Shown here one piece after another: positions 32,216 to 41,475 of a stretch of 64,000 nucleotides of DNA. The notes under the pieces are model-generated. The model ran no database searches. It saw nothing but the letters and a program-made list of their open reading frames with translations, and had not been told where the DNA came from. The stretch covers positions 1 through 64,000 of the forward strand of contig JADGMX010000049.1 of NCBI GenBank assembly GCA_015234525.1, in the 5' to 3' direction. The translations under genes were made by a program, and so were the position numbers. Each line of letters begins with the position of its first letter. Position 1 is the first letter of the stretch. Origin of the DNA: Flavobacterium sp. (GTDB lineage: Bacteria > Bacteroidota > Bacteroidia > Flavobacteriales > Flavobacteriaceae).

Positions 32216-32434
32216 TTATCGTGCGTTGTCCGTTTTTGAGCTGTCGAGCTCAGCCAAAATCTCGTTTACATCGGCTTCGGTCGATTGCAATTTCGACTTG
32301 CAAAATGCGATTAAAACTGCGGCTCGTTTTACCTTTTCCGACAGAGAATCAACCGATATTTCTCCTTGTTCAATCTCCGAAACAATTTTCTGCAATTCTT
32401 CATACGCAGCTTCATAACTCGCTATTTCACTCAT
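32216..32434 (-). CDS. xseB: Exodeoxyribonuclease VII small subunit
   Basis: A 72-residue helical protein with the XseB pattern: SYEAAYEELQKIVSEIEQGE, then the SVDSLSEKVKRA helix. Several copies assemble on one XseA to form exonuclease VII, which digests single-stranded DNA. It overlaps the xseA stop by 8 bases, as expected for coupled subunits. Confidence 0.93.
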   Translation of the reverse strand: MSEIASYEAAYEELQKIVSEIEQGEISVDSLSEKVKRAAVLIAFCKSKLQSTEADVNEILAELDSSKTDNAR

Positions 32435-33809
32435 CTCTTTTGTTTTTTACTGTAGTTGTAATTTCGCCTTCATACATTTTAATCACCAATTCATCACCAA
32501 TCTGTACTTCGTCTGCTGAGGTAACCGACTTTCCGTTTTTCATCGCAATGCTGTAACCGCGTTTTAAGACGTTTTTTGGATCCATGATCCGAATGATATT
32601 TTCCAGATTCGCAATTTTCATTTCGTTTTGACCAACCATCGTCATGCTGTTCTTTGACACTAACGTGGTTAAATTAGCGATCGCAACAGCCGAATTTGAC
32701 AACTGCTGAACCGAATGTTTACGAATCAGGTCAGCCATAGCATTCAAAACCAACCGATTGTTCCTGAATCTGAAAACCGACTGCGAATAAAGTGATTCAC
32801 TTAGCGATTTCACCCGGTTGTTGTGGTGCGTCACCATTTGCACCGTTGCCGATCGGAACCATTTTACCTCAGTTTGCAACGCGTTCTGTCTAACGTTCAA
32901 AAGCGCTCTGGTTTCGCTTGCCAATTGCGCTTCAAATCTCGCCAGGGGAACCGCCACATTGTGAAACTTTTGGATGAGGTAATCGGCAAGTTTCGTCGGG
33001 GTGATTGCATTTAAATGCGAAATCATTTCCGAAACCGTTTCGTTCGTCGCATGACCAATTCCGGTTACAACAGGTAGCGGAAATTCGGCAATAGCCCGTG
33101 CCAGTTTGTAGCTGTTGTAGCACGAAAGACCGACATCGCCACCGCCACCCCGAATAATAGCGACAATGTCAAAATGATGTTTCACTTTTTCAATCAACTC
33201 GAGCTGAGAGAGGATTCCGTCGACCGCCTTTTCGCCCTGCAAAAGCGATGGAAAAAGCATGTGAAAAAATTTGTAATTCCACTGATTCTGATCGATCACA
33301 CTTAAAAAATCGGCGTAGCCCTTACTGGTTTCCACCGAAATAATCGCGATTCGCTGCGGCAAAAGCGGAAATTTTAACCGCTTATTTTGCTCAAAAACGC
33401 CTTCCAGTTTTAGCTTTTGCAGCGTTTCCTGTTTTTCGCGTTCCAAATCGCCAAGGGTAAAACTCGGATCGATTTCAAGGATCCGAAGCGATAGTCCATG
33501 CGCGGGATCGAATGTGATTTTTGCCAGAAATAAAATTTTTATACCATCTTTCAGCGGCTCGTTCAGCAAATCCAAAAAAGCCCTGTTTGCTCGCAAATAA
33601 TCGGTGTTCCAGAGAGTCGAATTTACAAGCGCGATCACTTTTCCGTCCTGTTTTTCCACCAATTCCGGATAACAATGGCCAGAATGTTTATAATAATTGA
33701 GCTTATTCATTTCGGCTTTTACCCAAAACGCGCTCTGGTAACGGTCTGACAAGGTTCGCTGCACACTGCGAGCCACCTGATAAAGCGAAAAAATTTTCTT
33801 TTCAGTCAT
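32427..33809 (-). CDS. xseA: Exodeoxyribonuclease VII large subunit
   Basis: A 460-residue catalytic subunit with an N-terminal OB-fold (about 1-110; FWVKAEMNKLNYYKHSGHCYPEL) and the XseA nuclease domain with IAIISVETSKGYADF, IIRGGGGDVGLSCYNS and PVVTGIGHATNET. A long helical region and a C-terminal MDPKNVLKRGYSIA segment complete the fold. Start at 33809, 14 bases after a -7 box. Confidence 0.95.
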   Translation of the reverse strand: MTEKKIFSLYQVARSVQRTLSDRYQSAFWVKAEMNKLNYYKHSGHCYPELVEKQDGKVIALVNSTLWNTDYLRANRAFLDLLNEPLKDGIKILFLAKITFDPAHGLSLRILEIDPSFTLGDLEREKQETLQKLKLEGVFEQNKRLKFPLLPQRIAIISVETSKGYADFLSVIDQNQWNYKFFHMLFPSLLQGEKAVDGILSQLELIEKVKHHFDIVAIIRGGGGDVGLSCYNSYKLARAIAEFPLPVVTGIGHATNETVSEMISHLNAITPTKLADYLIQKFHNVAVPLARFEAQLASETRALLNVRQNALQTEVKWFRSATVQMVTHHNNRVKSLSESLYSQSVFRFRNNRLVLNAMADLIRKHSVQQLSNSAVAIANLTTLVSKNSMTMVGQNEMKIANLENIIRIMDPKNVLKRGYSIAMKNGKSVTSADEVQIGDELVIKMYEGEITTTVKNKRDE

Positions 33810-33823
33810 GCCAAACCTTTTTT

Positions 33824-33831
33824 CAAATTTA
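33824..33831 (-). promoter_or_regulatory. -7 box for xseA-xseB
   Basis: TAAATTTG on the minus strand matches TAnnTTTG, 14 bases from the xseA ATG; the predicted leader is about 8 bases. Confidence 0.5.
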
Positions 33832-33857
33832 TCGTTTTGATCGTATCAAGCCTAATG

Positions 33858-33963
33858 TTTTTTTGGGCGTGCCCACAAGGGTCGGGCGCTGCGCTTCAAG
33901 TCCGCGCCCTCGTTGCCTCAGGCTGTGGGCTTTCCCGCTACGATCCCTCACGCAGTCGGGATG
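33858..33963 (+). repeat. Family B interspersed repeat, copy 1
   Basis: Begins TTTTTTGGGCGTGCC, continues with GTCGGGCGC and CTCAGGCTGTGGG, and ends CCCGCTACGATCCCTCACGC. It is more G/C-rich than the surrounding DNA. An inverted copy lies at 35098-35213, on the other side of the AraC-type gene. Confidence 0.7.
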
Positions 33964-34067
33964 TTCAAACCACACACCATGATTCCATCTAAAAACGACC
34001 TGAAAATCTTTCCGGAGAACCGCTGCAAAAAAAAACACCAACAAAATAATCGGCTTTTAAAAATATC

Positions 34068-34075
34068 TATATTTG
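34068..34075 (+). promoter_or_regulatory. -7 box for the AraC-type gene
   Basis: TATATTTG matches TAnnTTTG, 35 bases before the ATG at 34111, and lies downstream of the family B repeat. Confidence 0.45.
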
Positions 34076-34110
34076 ATTGGAAATCAGCGTGTCATCTAAA
34101 GTCAGCAATC

Positions 34111-35097
34111 ATGAAACACATTTCAATATTAATTCCCGAAGGCCATTCAAGTCTTCCCAACATCGACGGAGCGCAACAAATATTATCCGAAGTGAATGCT
34201 ATTTCAACGGCTCAAGGTGGATCGCCGCCGTTTAAGATCGAACTCGTCGGATTGTCAAAAGATGTGAGTCAGCGTGGTGGGAAGTTTGTCATCATGCCCG
34301 ACAAAACCATCGATCAAATTACCCAAACCGACTTGATCATCATTCCGGCAATGCACGGCGATCCGATTGCGGCAATTACTGCCAACCGTAAATTTGTTCC
34401 CTGGATGATCGAGCGATATGAATGGGGCGCGGAAATCGCGAGCTTATGCATAGGTTCATTTTTTCTGGCTTCAACCGGACTCATCGACGGAAAGCAATGC
34501 GCCACACATTGGATTGCGGCAAATCAGTTTCGCACGATGTTTCCGCAAATCGATTTGGTAGACGACAAAATTCTGACCGATGAAGACGGGATTTACACCA
34601 GCGGTGGCGCATATTCGTTTTTGAATCTATTAGTTTATATCATCGAAAAGTATTGCGGCCGGGATATGGCAATCAAGATTTCAAAACGTTTTATGATCGA
34701 TCTTGGAAAAGTGAGCCAATCGCCATTTATCATGTTTGTCGGGCAAAAAGACCACAACGACGAACCGGTTAAAAAAGCACAGGAATTTATCGAAGAAAAT
34801 TTCGAAGACCGTTTAAACGTAGAGGAACTCGCCAGGAAATTTGCAGTTGGCCGGCGGAGTTTCGAGCGAAGGTTCAGAAAATCGACCGGGAATTCAGTTA
34901 ACGAATACATTCAGCGGGTTAAGATCGAAGCGGCAAAAAAGCAACTTGAATCGGGCAGGCGAACAATTTCAGAGGTAATGTATGATGTGGGTTACTCTGA
35001 TGCGAAAGCCTTCCGCGATCTTTTTCGCAGGATAACCGGAGTCACGCCGGTTGAGTATCGGAACAAATACAATAAGGACGTTGCTGTTTTACTTTAG
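34111..35097 (+). CDS. GlxA-type AraC family regulator (DJ-1/PfpI plus HTH)
   Basis: A 328-residue regulator with an N-terminal DJ-1/PfpI domain (about 1-200; nucleophile-elbow-like ASLCIGSFFLASTGLIDG and CATHWI) and a C-terminal AraC helix-turn-helix pair (about 225-325; VEELARKFAVGRRSFERRF, YDVGYSDAKAFRDLFRR). The PfpI part is usually a ligand sensor without activity. The ATG at 34111 begins the domain; the longer frame would run through a repeat. It is flanked on both sides by inverted family B repeats and has no co-transcribed neighbour. Confidence 0.9.
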   Translation: MKHISILIPEGHSSLPNIDGAQQILSEVNAISTAQGGSPPFKIELVGLSKDVSQRGGKFVIMPDKTIDQITQTDLIIIPAMHGDPIAAITANRKFVPWMIERYEWGAEIASLCIGSFFLASTGLIDGKQCATHWIAANQFRTMFPQIDLVDDKILTDEDGIYTSGGAYSFLNLLVYIIEKYCGRDMAIKISKRFMIDLGKVSQSPFIMFVGQKDHNDEPVKKAQEFIEENFEDRLNVEELARKFAVGRRSFERRFRKSTGNSVNEYIQRVKIEAAKKQLESGRRTISEVMYDVGYSDAKAFRDLFRRITGVTPVEYRNKYNKDVAVLL

Positions 35098-35213
35098 TCT
35101 GCGGCGCTCCGCGTGAAGGATCGTAGCAAAGTACCGCGTACTGCGAAGAGCCTGACGGCGCGCAAAAAATTTGAAACAAAGCGGATTTTCCATGCGCCGG
35201 CACGCCCAAAAAC
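35098..35213 (-). repeat. Family B interspersed repeat, copy 3
   Basis: On the minus strand it begins GGTTTTTGGGCGTGCCGG, has GTCAGGCTCTTCGC, and ends TGCTACGATCCTTCACGC. It starts at the first base after the AraC-type stop codon and is inverted relative to copy 1. Confidence 0.7.
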
Positions 35214-35283
35214 CTTTAATGATTAACTAAAGATTAAGATTCGTTTTAGGGATTCCGAGGGCAAAATTTTTACCTTAGTTGCT

Positions 35284-36402
35284 ATGGAAAGGATTAGCAG
35301 AAAAGGCTTTATATTTAGGAAATATGAGGCGCCAAACATTTCTCCGTTCGACAAACTCTTCGAAATTTTTACTGAACTGATCACTCACACTTCCGGCGAT
35401 TTGGATGAAGCGCTCGACTGGTTGCGTGAACTTGACAAGGAATACCAACTTACTGACGAGAATTATACGATAGATGATTTTGTTGAAGACCTCAAGAAAA
35501 AGGGATATATCCGCGAGGAAGTTAAGGATGACGGCTCAGGCGGACTGAAAATCACGGCAAAAACCGAAAGGTCGATCAGGCAACAGGCGCTGAATCAGAT
35601 TTTTGGAAATCTTCGCAAAAGCGGGTCGGGAAATCACAAAACCAAGTATTCGGGTTCGGGCGACGAACATACGGGAGAGTTTCGCGAATATCATTTTGGC
35701 GATGGACTCGACCGGATTTCGCTTACCGAAAGTTTGAAGAATGCACAGATTAATAATGGCGCGGGCGAATTTAAACTTACTGAAAACGATTTGGTGGTTG
35801 AAGACGCGCGATTCAAGGCTCAAATGAGTACGGTTTTAATGATCGACATCAGCCATTCGATGATTTTGTATGGCGAAGACCGGATTACTCCCGCGAAAAA
35901 AGTGGCGATGGCGCTTTCAGAACTGATTACCACGCGATATCCGAAAGATACGCTTGATATTCTTGTGTTTGGAAATGACGCGTGGCCGATTAAAATTGCC
36001 GATTTACCGTATCTTCAGGTTGGCCCGTATCATACCAATACTGTGGCCGGTTTACAATTGGCGATGGATTTTTTGCGCAGAAAGCGAAATACGAACAAGC
36101 AGATTTTTATGATCACCGACGGGAAACCGAGTTGTGTCCGGGAGCAGGATGGAAGTTATTATATGAACAGTAACGGGCTGGATCAATACATTGTCGAGAA
36201 ATGCTATGCCATGGCGGCGACGGCGCGAAAACTTCACATTCCGATTACCACATTTATGATTGCAAACGACCCGTATTTACAGCGATTTGTCAACGAGTTT
36301 ACTGAGGCAAATCAGGGTAAAGCATTTTACACCGGATTGAAAGGGCTGGGCGAAATGATATTTGAAGATTATGAAACCAATAGAAAAAAACGAATTAAAT
36401 AA
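35284..36402 (+). CDS. VWA domain protein paired with an AAA ATPase
   Basis: A 372-residue cytoplasmic protein. The first 170 residues are charged and partly low-complexity (GSGNHKTKYSGSGD). The C-terminal von Willebrand A domain (about 180-365) has a MIDAS motif, VLMIDISHSM (DxSxS), and a second metal-site Asp in ITDGKPS. Its TAA is followed directly by the ATG of the AAA gene, so the pair is coupled. MoxR/VWA or BchI/BchD-like pairs act as metal-insertion or protein-remodelling machines; the substrate here is unknown. Confidence 0.85.
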   Translation: MERISRKGFIFRKYEAPNISPFDKLFEIFTELITHTSGDLDEALDWLRELDKEYQLTDENYTIDDFVEDLKKKGYIREEVKDDGSGGLKITAKTERSIRQQALNQIFGNLRKSGSGNHKTKYSGSGDEHTGEFREYHFGDGLDRISLTESLKNAQINNGAGEFKLTENDLVVEDARFKAQMSTVLMIDISHSMILYGEDRITPAKKVAMALSELITTRYPKDTLDILVFGNDAWPIKIADLPYLQVGPYHTNTVAGLQLAMDFLRRKRNTNKQIFMITDGKPSCVREQDGSYYMNSNGLDQYIVEKCYAMAATARKLHIPITTFMIANDPYLQRFVNEFTEANQGKAFYTGLKGLGEMIFEDYETNRKKRIK

Positions 36403-37866
36403 ATGGATACAAAAGATATAAAGACACTTGGCGAACTCAAAGCCTCGGGTTATAAAAGCCGACCGATAAAAGACGAATTGAGACAAAATCTGCGGACTAA
36501 AATTGCAAGCGGACAACAGGTTTTTGAGGGCGTTTGGGGATTTGAAAATACTGTGATTCCTGAGCTTGAACGCGCGATATTGTCGCGGCACAACATCAAT
36601 TTATTGGGACTTCGCGGTCAGGCAAAAACACGGTTGGCGCGTTTGATGGTGAATTTGTTGGATGAATATATTCCGTTTGTGACGGGATCTGAAATCAATG
36701 ACGATCCGCTGAACCCGATCTCGCGTTTTGCCAAATCGCAGATTGTGGAAAAGGGTGATGATACTCCAATTTCATGGTTGCACCGAAGTGAGCGTTTCTT
36801 TGAAAAATTGGCAACTCCGGATGTAACGGTCGCCGATTTGATTGGCGATATCGATCCGATAAAAGCTGCAAATTTAAAATTGTCGTACGCCGATGATCGT
36901 GTGATTCATTTTGGGATGATTCCGCGTGCCAATCGGTGCATTTTTGTGATTAATGAACTTCCCGATTTGCAGGCGCGAATTCAGGTTGCGCTCTTTAATA
37001 TTTTGCAGGAAGGCGATATTCAGATTCGCGGTTTTAAAGTTCGGATGCCGCTTGATCTTCAGTTTGTATTTACGGCAAATCCGGAAGATTACACCAACCG
37101 GGGAAGTATTGTAACGCCGCTTAAGGATAGAATCGGGTCGCAGATTTTAACACATTATCCTGAAACCATTGAAATTGCGCGCACGATAACCTCTCAGGAG
37201 GCAAAGTTGGACGAGCGTCAAGCTGAAGCGATACACGTACCCTCATTAGCCAAGGACTTGCTTGAGCAAATCGGTTTTGAAGCGCGGGAAAGTGAATATG
37301 TCGACTATAAAAGTGGTGTCAGCGCCCGAATGAGCATAACGGCGTTTGAAAATTTGTTGAGTACGGCTGAGCGTCGGGCTTTGAAATCCGGATCGGAAAG
37401 AACAACTGTCCGATTATCGGATTTTATGGGTGTTATTCCCGCAATTACAGGTAAAGTCGAATTGGTTTATGAAGGGGAACAAGAAGGTGCCGCCTTTGTG
37501 GCTGAACACTTGTTGGAGAGCTCGATCAAAACTTTGTTTCCCGATTACTTCCCAAAAATCGAAAAGTTGGAAAAATCAACTGATAAGAGTCCGTTTCAGG
37601 ATGTCATCGATTGGTTTTTTGCCGAAAGCGGCTTTGAACTTTTAGATGACGCGACCGACGAGGAATACAGAAAACAATTAGACGCAATTATTCCGCTGAA
37701 GCAATTACTAGTAAAATACCAACCTGAGCTCGCCGAAGAGGACTCGTATTTTATGCGCGAATTCATTTTGTGGGGACTGGCGCAATACAAGAAACTCAGC
37801 CGCGACCGATTTGCGGAAGGAATTCAATTTAAAGATATTTACGGAAGTTACATCAGCAAACTTTAG
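36403..37866 (+). CDS. MoxR/Mg-chelatase-like AAA ATPase
   Basis: A 487-residue AAA+ ATPase. Walker A is GLRGQAKT (69-76). The Walker B segment reads [11 protein letters not shown], with Asn184-Glu185 in place of Asp-Glu. [20 protein letters not shown] and [13 protein letters not shown] match the Mg-chelatase/MoxR core, with an Arg finger candidate in [10 protein letters not shown]. The C-terminal 200 residues are helical. It abuts the VWA gene, forming a two-gene module, and ends convergently with the luciferase-like gene, sharing four bases. Confidence 0.87.
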   Translation: MDTKDIKTLGELKASGYKSRPIKDELRQNLRTKIASGQQVFEGVWGFENTVIPELERAILSRHNINLLGLRGQAKTRLARLMVNLLDEYIPFVTGSEINDDPLNPISRFAKSQIVEKGDDTPISWLHRSERFFEKLATPDVTVADLIGDIDPIKAANLKLSYADDRVIHFGMIPRANRCIFVINELPDLQARIQVALFNILQEGDIQIRGFKVRMPLDLQFVFTANPEDYTNRGSIVTPLKDRIGSQILTHYPETIEIARTITSQEAKLDERQAEAIHVPSLAKDLLEQIGFEARESEYVDYKSGVSARMSITAFENLLSTAERRALKSGSERTTVRLSDFMGVIPAITGKVELVYEGEQEGAAFVAEHLLESSIKTLFPDYFPKIEKLEKSTDKSPFQDVIDWFFAESGFELLDDATDEEYRKQLDAIIPLKQLLVKYQPELAEEDSYFMREFILWGLAQYKKLSRDRFAEGIQFKDIYGSYISKL

Positions 37867-38855
37867 CCGATTTCGAGTTCGGATAAAATCCGGTACGAGT
37901 CGACGCGCTTTGCATGATCGTAAACAGGCGTGGTGACCATCAGTTCATCAACGCCTGTTTTTTCTATAAAGCGATTGATCTCAGCTTGTACTTTTTCACG
38001 TCCGCCGATGAATGAATAGTAAATCATTTGTTGCAGCGCTGCTTCCTCGAGTGGATCCATCGGATGAGTTTCAGGATCGAGTGGCGGTTGCATCTTTTGA
38101 CGTTTTCCGGTTATGATTCCGAGAAACAAACGTTTGAAGGACGTCGAGAGAAACTCGGCTTCCCGATCTGTTTCCGTTGCAATAACATTCACGCACGCCA
38201 GCACATAGGGTTTTGCGAGTTGTTTGGAAGGCCTGAAATTTTGGCGATAAATTGACAAGGCTTGCATCAATTGTGCGGGCGCAAAGTGACTTGCGAAGGC
38301 ATAAGGCAGCCCTTTTTCAGCGGCGAGATAAGCGCTGTCGGTGCTTGAACCTAATATCCAAATCGGAATGTCGAGACCTTCACCGGGAATTGCCCGAACC
38401 GGCGCAGTTTTATTTGACGCCGAGAAATAGGTTTGAAGCTCATTGATTTTACTGCCGAAATCCATTACGGCGCGCTGGTCGCGATTGAGTGCCATTGCGG
38501 TCAGCTGATCCGTTCCCGGGGCGCGACCAAGTCCGAGGTCGATTCGCTCAGGATATAAAGTCGCCAAGGTTCCAAACTGTTCAGCTACAACAAGCGGCGC
38601 GTGATTGGGAAGCATGATTCCGCCTGATCCTACGCGAATTTGGCTTGTTTTTGAAGCAATATGCCCAATCAAAACTACAGTTGCCGTCGAGGCGATTCCC
38701 TCCATGTTATGATGTTCGGCCAGCCAATATCGCTTATAGCCTAATTTTTCGGTATGTTGAGCGAGGTCTGAGCTGTTGTGGAAGGCGTCGGCCGGAGTGT
38801 GGTTTTCGGGAACCATTGCCAGATCAAGAACAGAAAGTATCGTGGGTTCGGACAT
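37863..38855 (-). CDS. LLM-class flavin-dependent oxidoreductase
   Basis: A 330-residue luciferase-like monooxygenase of the YhbW type (TIM barrel, FMN-dependent). Landmarks are [47 protein letters not shown] and [16 protein letters not shown]. No substrate can be inferred. It is transcribed alone from a -7 box at 38872-38879, and the stop overlaps that of the AAA gene (TTAG). Confidence 0.93.
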   Translation of the reverse strand: MSEPTILSVLDLAMVPENHTPADAFHNSSDLAQHTEKLGYKRYWLAEHHNMEGIASTATVVLIGHIASKTSQIRVGSGGIMLPNHAPLVVAEQFGTLATLYPERIDLGLGRAPGTDQLTAMALNRDQRAVMDFGSKINELQTYFSASNKTAPVRAIPGEGLDIPIWILGSSTDSAYLAAEKGLPYAFASHFAPAQLMQALSIYRQNFRPSKQLAKPYVLACVNVIATETDREAEFLSTSFKRLFLGIITGKRQKMQPPLDPETHPMDPLEEAALQQMIYYSFIGGREKVQAEINRFIEKTGVDELMVTTPVYDHAKRVDSYRILSELEIG

Positions 38856-38871
38856 ATCAAGGGGTTTTTTA

Positions 38872-38879
38872 CAAAATTA
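38872..38879 (-). promoter_or_regulatory. -7 box for the luciferase-like gene
   Basis: TAATTTTG on the minus strand matches TAnnTTTG, 16 bases before the ATG at 38855. Confidence 0.45.
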
Positions 38880-38941
38880 CGGCTTGTATCTTTAGGTCTT
38901 TAATCTTTTAGATACCTTTAACGCAGCAATAAAAATTGAGA

Positions 38942-39946
38942 ATGGATTCGTTGACACAAATAGTTCTAGGCGCGGCAACCGCCGAGTTTATCGCAGGAAA
39001 AAAGATTGGCAACCGCGCATTTTTATACGGCGGAATACTAGGAACGATTCCAGATTTGGATGTCTACATCGGAAAGTTCTACGACATTGTGACAAGCAAT
39101 GAAATCCATCGTGGGTTTAGTCATTCATTCGTTTTTTTTATTCTTGCGGCGCCGCTACTCGGACTTTTAATCCGCCAACTCGAGCGAAAGAACGGTTTAA
39201 CGCTGGTTGATGCCATCAAATTATCGTTTTGGTGTTTATGCACTCATGCGCTATTGGACGCCTTTACAAATTGGGGAACGCAATTGCTTTGGCCATTGGA
39301 GGAACGATTTGAAATTCAGTCGATATTTGTCATTGATCCCTTGTATACATTACCTTTCATTTATTGCCTGATACGGGTTTTTAGATTGAACCGCGAGAAT
39401 CCGATGAGGCGGAAATGGAATAACCGTGGACTGATTATCAGTAGCTCTTACTTGATGTTGACACTTGTTTTGCAAGCTGCGGCGAAGCATCAATTTGTCG
39501 CGCGGTTGGGCGAATTAAATCTTGATTATACCGAGGTAAGCGTCAGGCCGGCGCCATTGAATACGATTTTGTGGAACGCTAACATTTCGACTACCGACGG
39601 CTATTACTTGGGTGAGTATTCGTTTTTTGATTCGCAGCCGATCACGTTCGATTTTTACAAGCGAAATTCGGAGTTGATTCAAGGTTACGAAAGTGATCAG
39701 ATGATTGTGCGACTAAAAAAAATGTCGAATGGTTGGTATACGATTTCCGAGTCGGATGGAAATTTATATTTTAACGATATGCGATTTGGCCTCTTGAATG
39801 AAGATACTGACAACCCTGAATTCGTCTTTCGATATTTGTTGAACTTTGAAAACGGAAAGGTTACCGCAACAGAAGCCGAGTCGCCCGGACGAAGTGAGCC
39901 CGGAAAATTACTAAAACGACTGTGGGTGCGAGTACAGGGGAATTGA
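38942..39946 (+). CDS. DUF457-like membrane metal-dependent hydrolase
   Basis: A 334-residue protein with several membrane helices in the first 180 residues. The family motif is MDSLTQIVLGAATAEF at the start, with PDLDVY, HRGFSHS and THALLDAFTNWG providing the His and Asp residues expected for metal binding (YdjM-like). The last 150 residues are soluble and mostly beta. Its activity is not established for this group. The ATG at 38942 was chosen over a TTG two codons earlier. Confidence 0.85.
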   Translation: MDSLTQIVLGAATAEFIAGKKIGNRAFLYGGILGTIPDLDVYIGKFYDIVTSNEIHRGFSHSFVFFILAAPLLGLLIRQLERKNGLTLVDAIKLSFWCLCTHALLDAFTNWGTQLLWPLEERFEIQSIFVIDPLYTLPFIYCLIRVFRLNRENPMRRKWNNRGLIISSSYLMLTLVLQAAAKHQFVARLGELNLDYTEVSVRPAPLNTILWNANISTTDGYYLGEYSFFDSQPITFDFYKRNSELIQGYESDQMIVRLKKMSNGWYTISESDGNLYFNDMRFGLLNEDTDNPEFVFRYLLNFENGKVTATEAESPGRSEPGKLLKRLWVRVQGN

Positions 39947-40002
39947 CCTGAAAATTAATGTGTTAAATTGCATATTTATCCTGTTTAACTGCTTTTAAAT
40001 TA

Positions 40003-40010
40003 TAGATTTG
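40003..40010 (+). promoter_or_regulatory. -7 box for the FISUMP lipoprotein gene
   Basis: TAGATTTG matches TAnnTTTG, 19 bases before the ATG at 40030. No strong -33 box was found. Confidence 0.45.
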
Positions 40011-40029
40011 CAGCCAAAACCAGATAAAT

Positions 40030-41412
40030 ATGAAAAAAATTACTTCTTTGCTTTTTGCGTTTTTAATGGCTTGTACAGTCTTTATCGCCTGTACCAGTTC
40101 TGATGACGAGTCAGACGACACAAACAACAACTTGCCAGCGCTTTCCGCAGTTCAGCTTTCAGCAATTACAACAACATCGGCGATTGCTTCGGCTTCGGTA
40201 TCTTCAGGAACCGGATCGGAAATTAGTGACCGAGGCTTTGTTTATGATACGTCAGCATCACCGACACTTTCCGACAATAAAGTTTCAAGTATGGGCGAAA
40301 CGCCATCGTTCTCAGGTGCACTTGTCGGTCTAACTGCAAATACAACTTATTATATTCGCGCATATGCGACCAATGATGAAGGAACAGCCTACAGCGCGGA
40401 AACAAGTTTCACAACAACAACTGTGACAACCGGAATTGCGACAGTAACAACAACTTCAGCGTCAGCTATTAGCCAAACGGGCGCAACCAGCGGCGGAAAT
40501 GTTACTGCTGACGGCGGCGCTGCAATCACCCAACGTGGAATCGCATATGGAACAACTCAAAACCCAACTGTTTCAGGATCACACGTAACATCAACCGGAA
40601 CTACCGGCGCTTTCGTTTCGTCAATCACCGGATTGACAGCGGCTACTACTTATTATGTCAGAGCCTATGCAACAAATGCCAACGGAACTGCTTATGGAAA
40701 CCAGATAACATTTACAACTTCAGCCGCGGTAGCCGGACCAACAGGTGGTAGCGCAATTTGCGACGGATCAAGACCAACTCAAGTCGTAACCGTAACATCG
40801 TCGACCGGAAAAATCTGGATGGACAGAAACCTTGGCGCAAGTCGCGCGGCCACGTCTTCTAAAGATTATGAAGCTTATGGATGTTTGTACCAGTGGGGAA
40901 GAGGTAACGATGGACACGCGAGCATTACCTGGACAATGGGTCAGCCTGATGGATGGGGCGGCCAACCGGGAACTGCGGTAAACGCGAGCACATATACCTT
41001 ATCAACAACAGACAATCCCGGACACGCTCTTTTTATAAAGGATCAAACGAGCATTCCGTATGATTGGAGAAGTCCGAAGAACGATAATCTTTGGCAAGGT
41101 GTAAACGGAATCAACAATCCGTGTCCTGCCGGATTCCGTGTTCCAACCAGAGCAGAATACCAAGCAGAAATTGCAGCTTATTCTATTACAAATCCAACCG
41201 GAGCTTATAACTCAATTCACAAATTTGTATTGGCCGGTGATCGCGCTTTCGATTCAGGTGCTGTTAGAGGTGGTGGTGAGGAAATCTTCCTTTGGACATC
41301 AACTGTTGACGGTGGCGATGCGCATCGTGTCATGATCAAAGCCGGTTCTGCGGTTTACACCAACGGCGTAGGACGAGCAGGCGGTTATTCTGTTCGTTGC
41401 ATCAAAAACTAA
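40030..41412 (+). CDS. FISUMP domain lipoprotein with two Fn3-like repeats
   Basis: A 460-residue lipoprotein (MACTVFIAC lipobox region). After a Ser/Asp/Asn-rich linker come two similar repeats of about 90 residues (about 40-130 and 137-232), each with a RGFVYDT/RGIAYGT strand and ending in TTYYIRAYATN/TTYYVRAYATN, like fibronectin type III modules. The C-terminal half (about 245-460) is a FISUMP (Fibrobacter major paralogous) domain: GKIWMDRNLGAS, YGCLYQWGRGNDGH, NPCPAGFRVPTRAEY and GYSVRCIKN. These proteins are cell-surface; the ligand is unknown. A hairpin follows the gene. Confidence 0.88.
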   Translation: MKKITSLLFAFLMACTVFIACTSSDDESDDTNNNLPALSAVQLSAITTTSAIASASVSSGTGSEISDRGFVYDTSASPTLSDNKVSSMGETPSFSGALVGLTANTTYYIRAYATNDEGTAYSAETSFTTTTVTTGIATVTTTSASAISQTGATSGGNVTADGGAAITQRGIAYGTTQNPTVSGSHVTSTGTTGAFVSSITGLTAATTYYVRAYATNANGTAYGNQITFTTSAAVAGPTGGSAICDGSRPTQVVTVTSSTGKIWMDRNLGASRAATSSKDYEAYGCLYQWGRGNDGHASITWTMGQPDGWGGQPGTAVNASTYTLSTTDNPGHALFIKDQTSIPYDWRSPKNDNLWQGVNGINNPCPAGFRVPTRAEYQAEIAAYSITNPTGAYNSIHKFVLAGDRAFDSGAVRGGGEEIFLWTSTVDGGDAHRVMIKAGSAVYTNGVGRAGGYSVRCIKN

Positions 41413-41431
41413 AATTTTTAAAATTACTCCT

Positions 41432-41465
41432 AAAACTTCCCGACCTTCGGGAAGTTTTCATTTTA
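41432..41465 (+). terminator. Terminator after the FISUMP gene
   Basis: AAACTTCCCGA pairs with TCGGGAAGTTT and leads into TTTCATTTT, 20 bases after the stop. Confidence 0.75.
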
Positions 41466-41475
41466 AACCCATGCT

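Larger units (their letters stand above)
33810..34110. other. Intergenic region between xseA and the AraC-type gene
   Basis: The 301 bases hold the xseA promoter, a family B repeat (33858-33963) and the promoter of the AraC-type gene. No small open frame with coding character is seen; the in-frame extension upstream of 34111 runs through the repeat and is not considered coding. Confidence 0.6.

Noticed and set aside
33913..34110. Upstream in-frame extension of the AraC-type regulator (66 more codons)
   Set aside because: The extension translates a family B repeat and a promoter box; the DJ-1/PfpI domain begins at the ATG at 34111.
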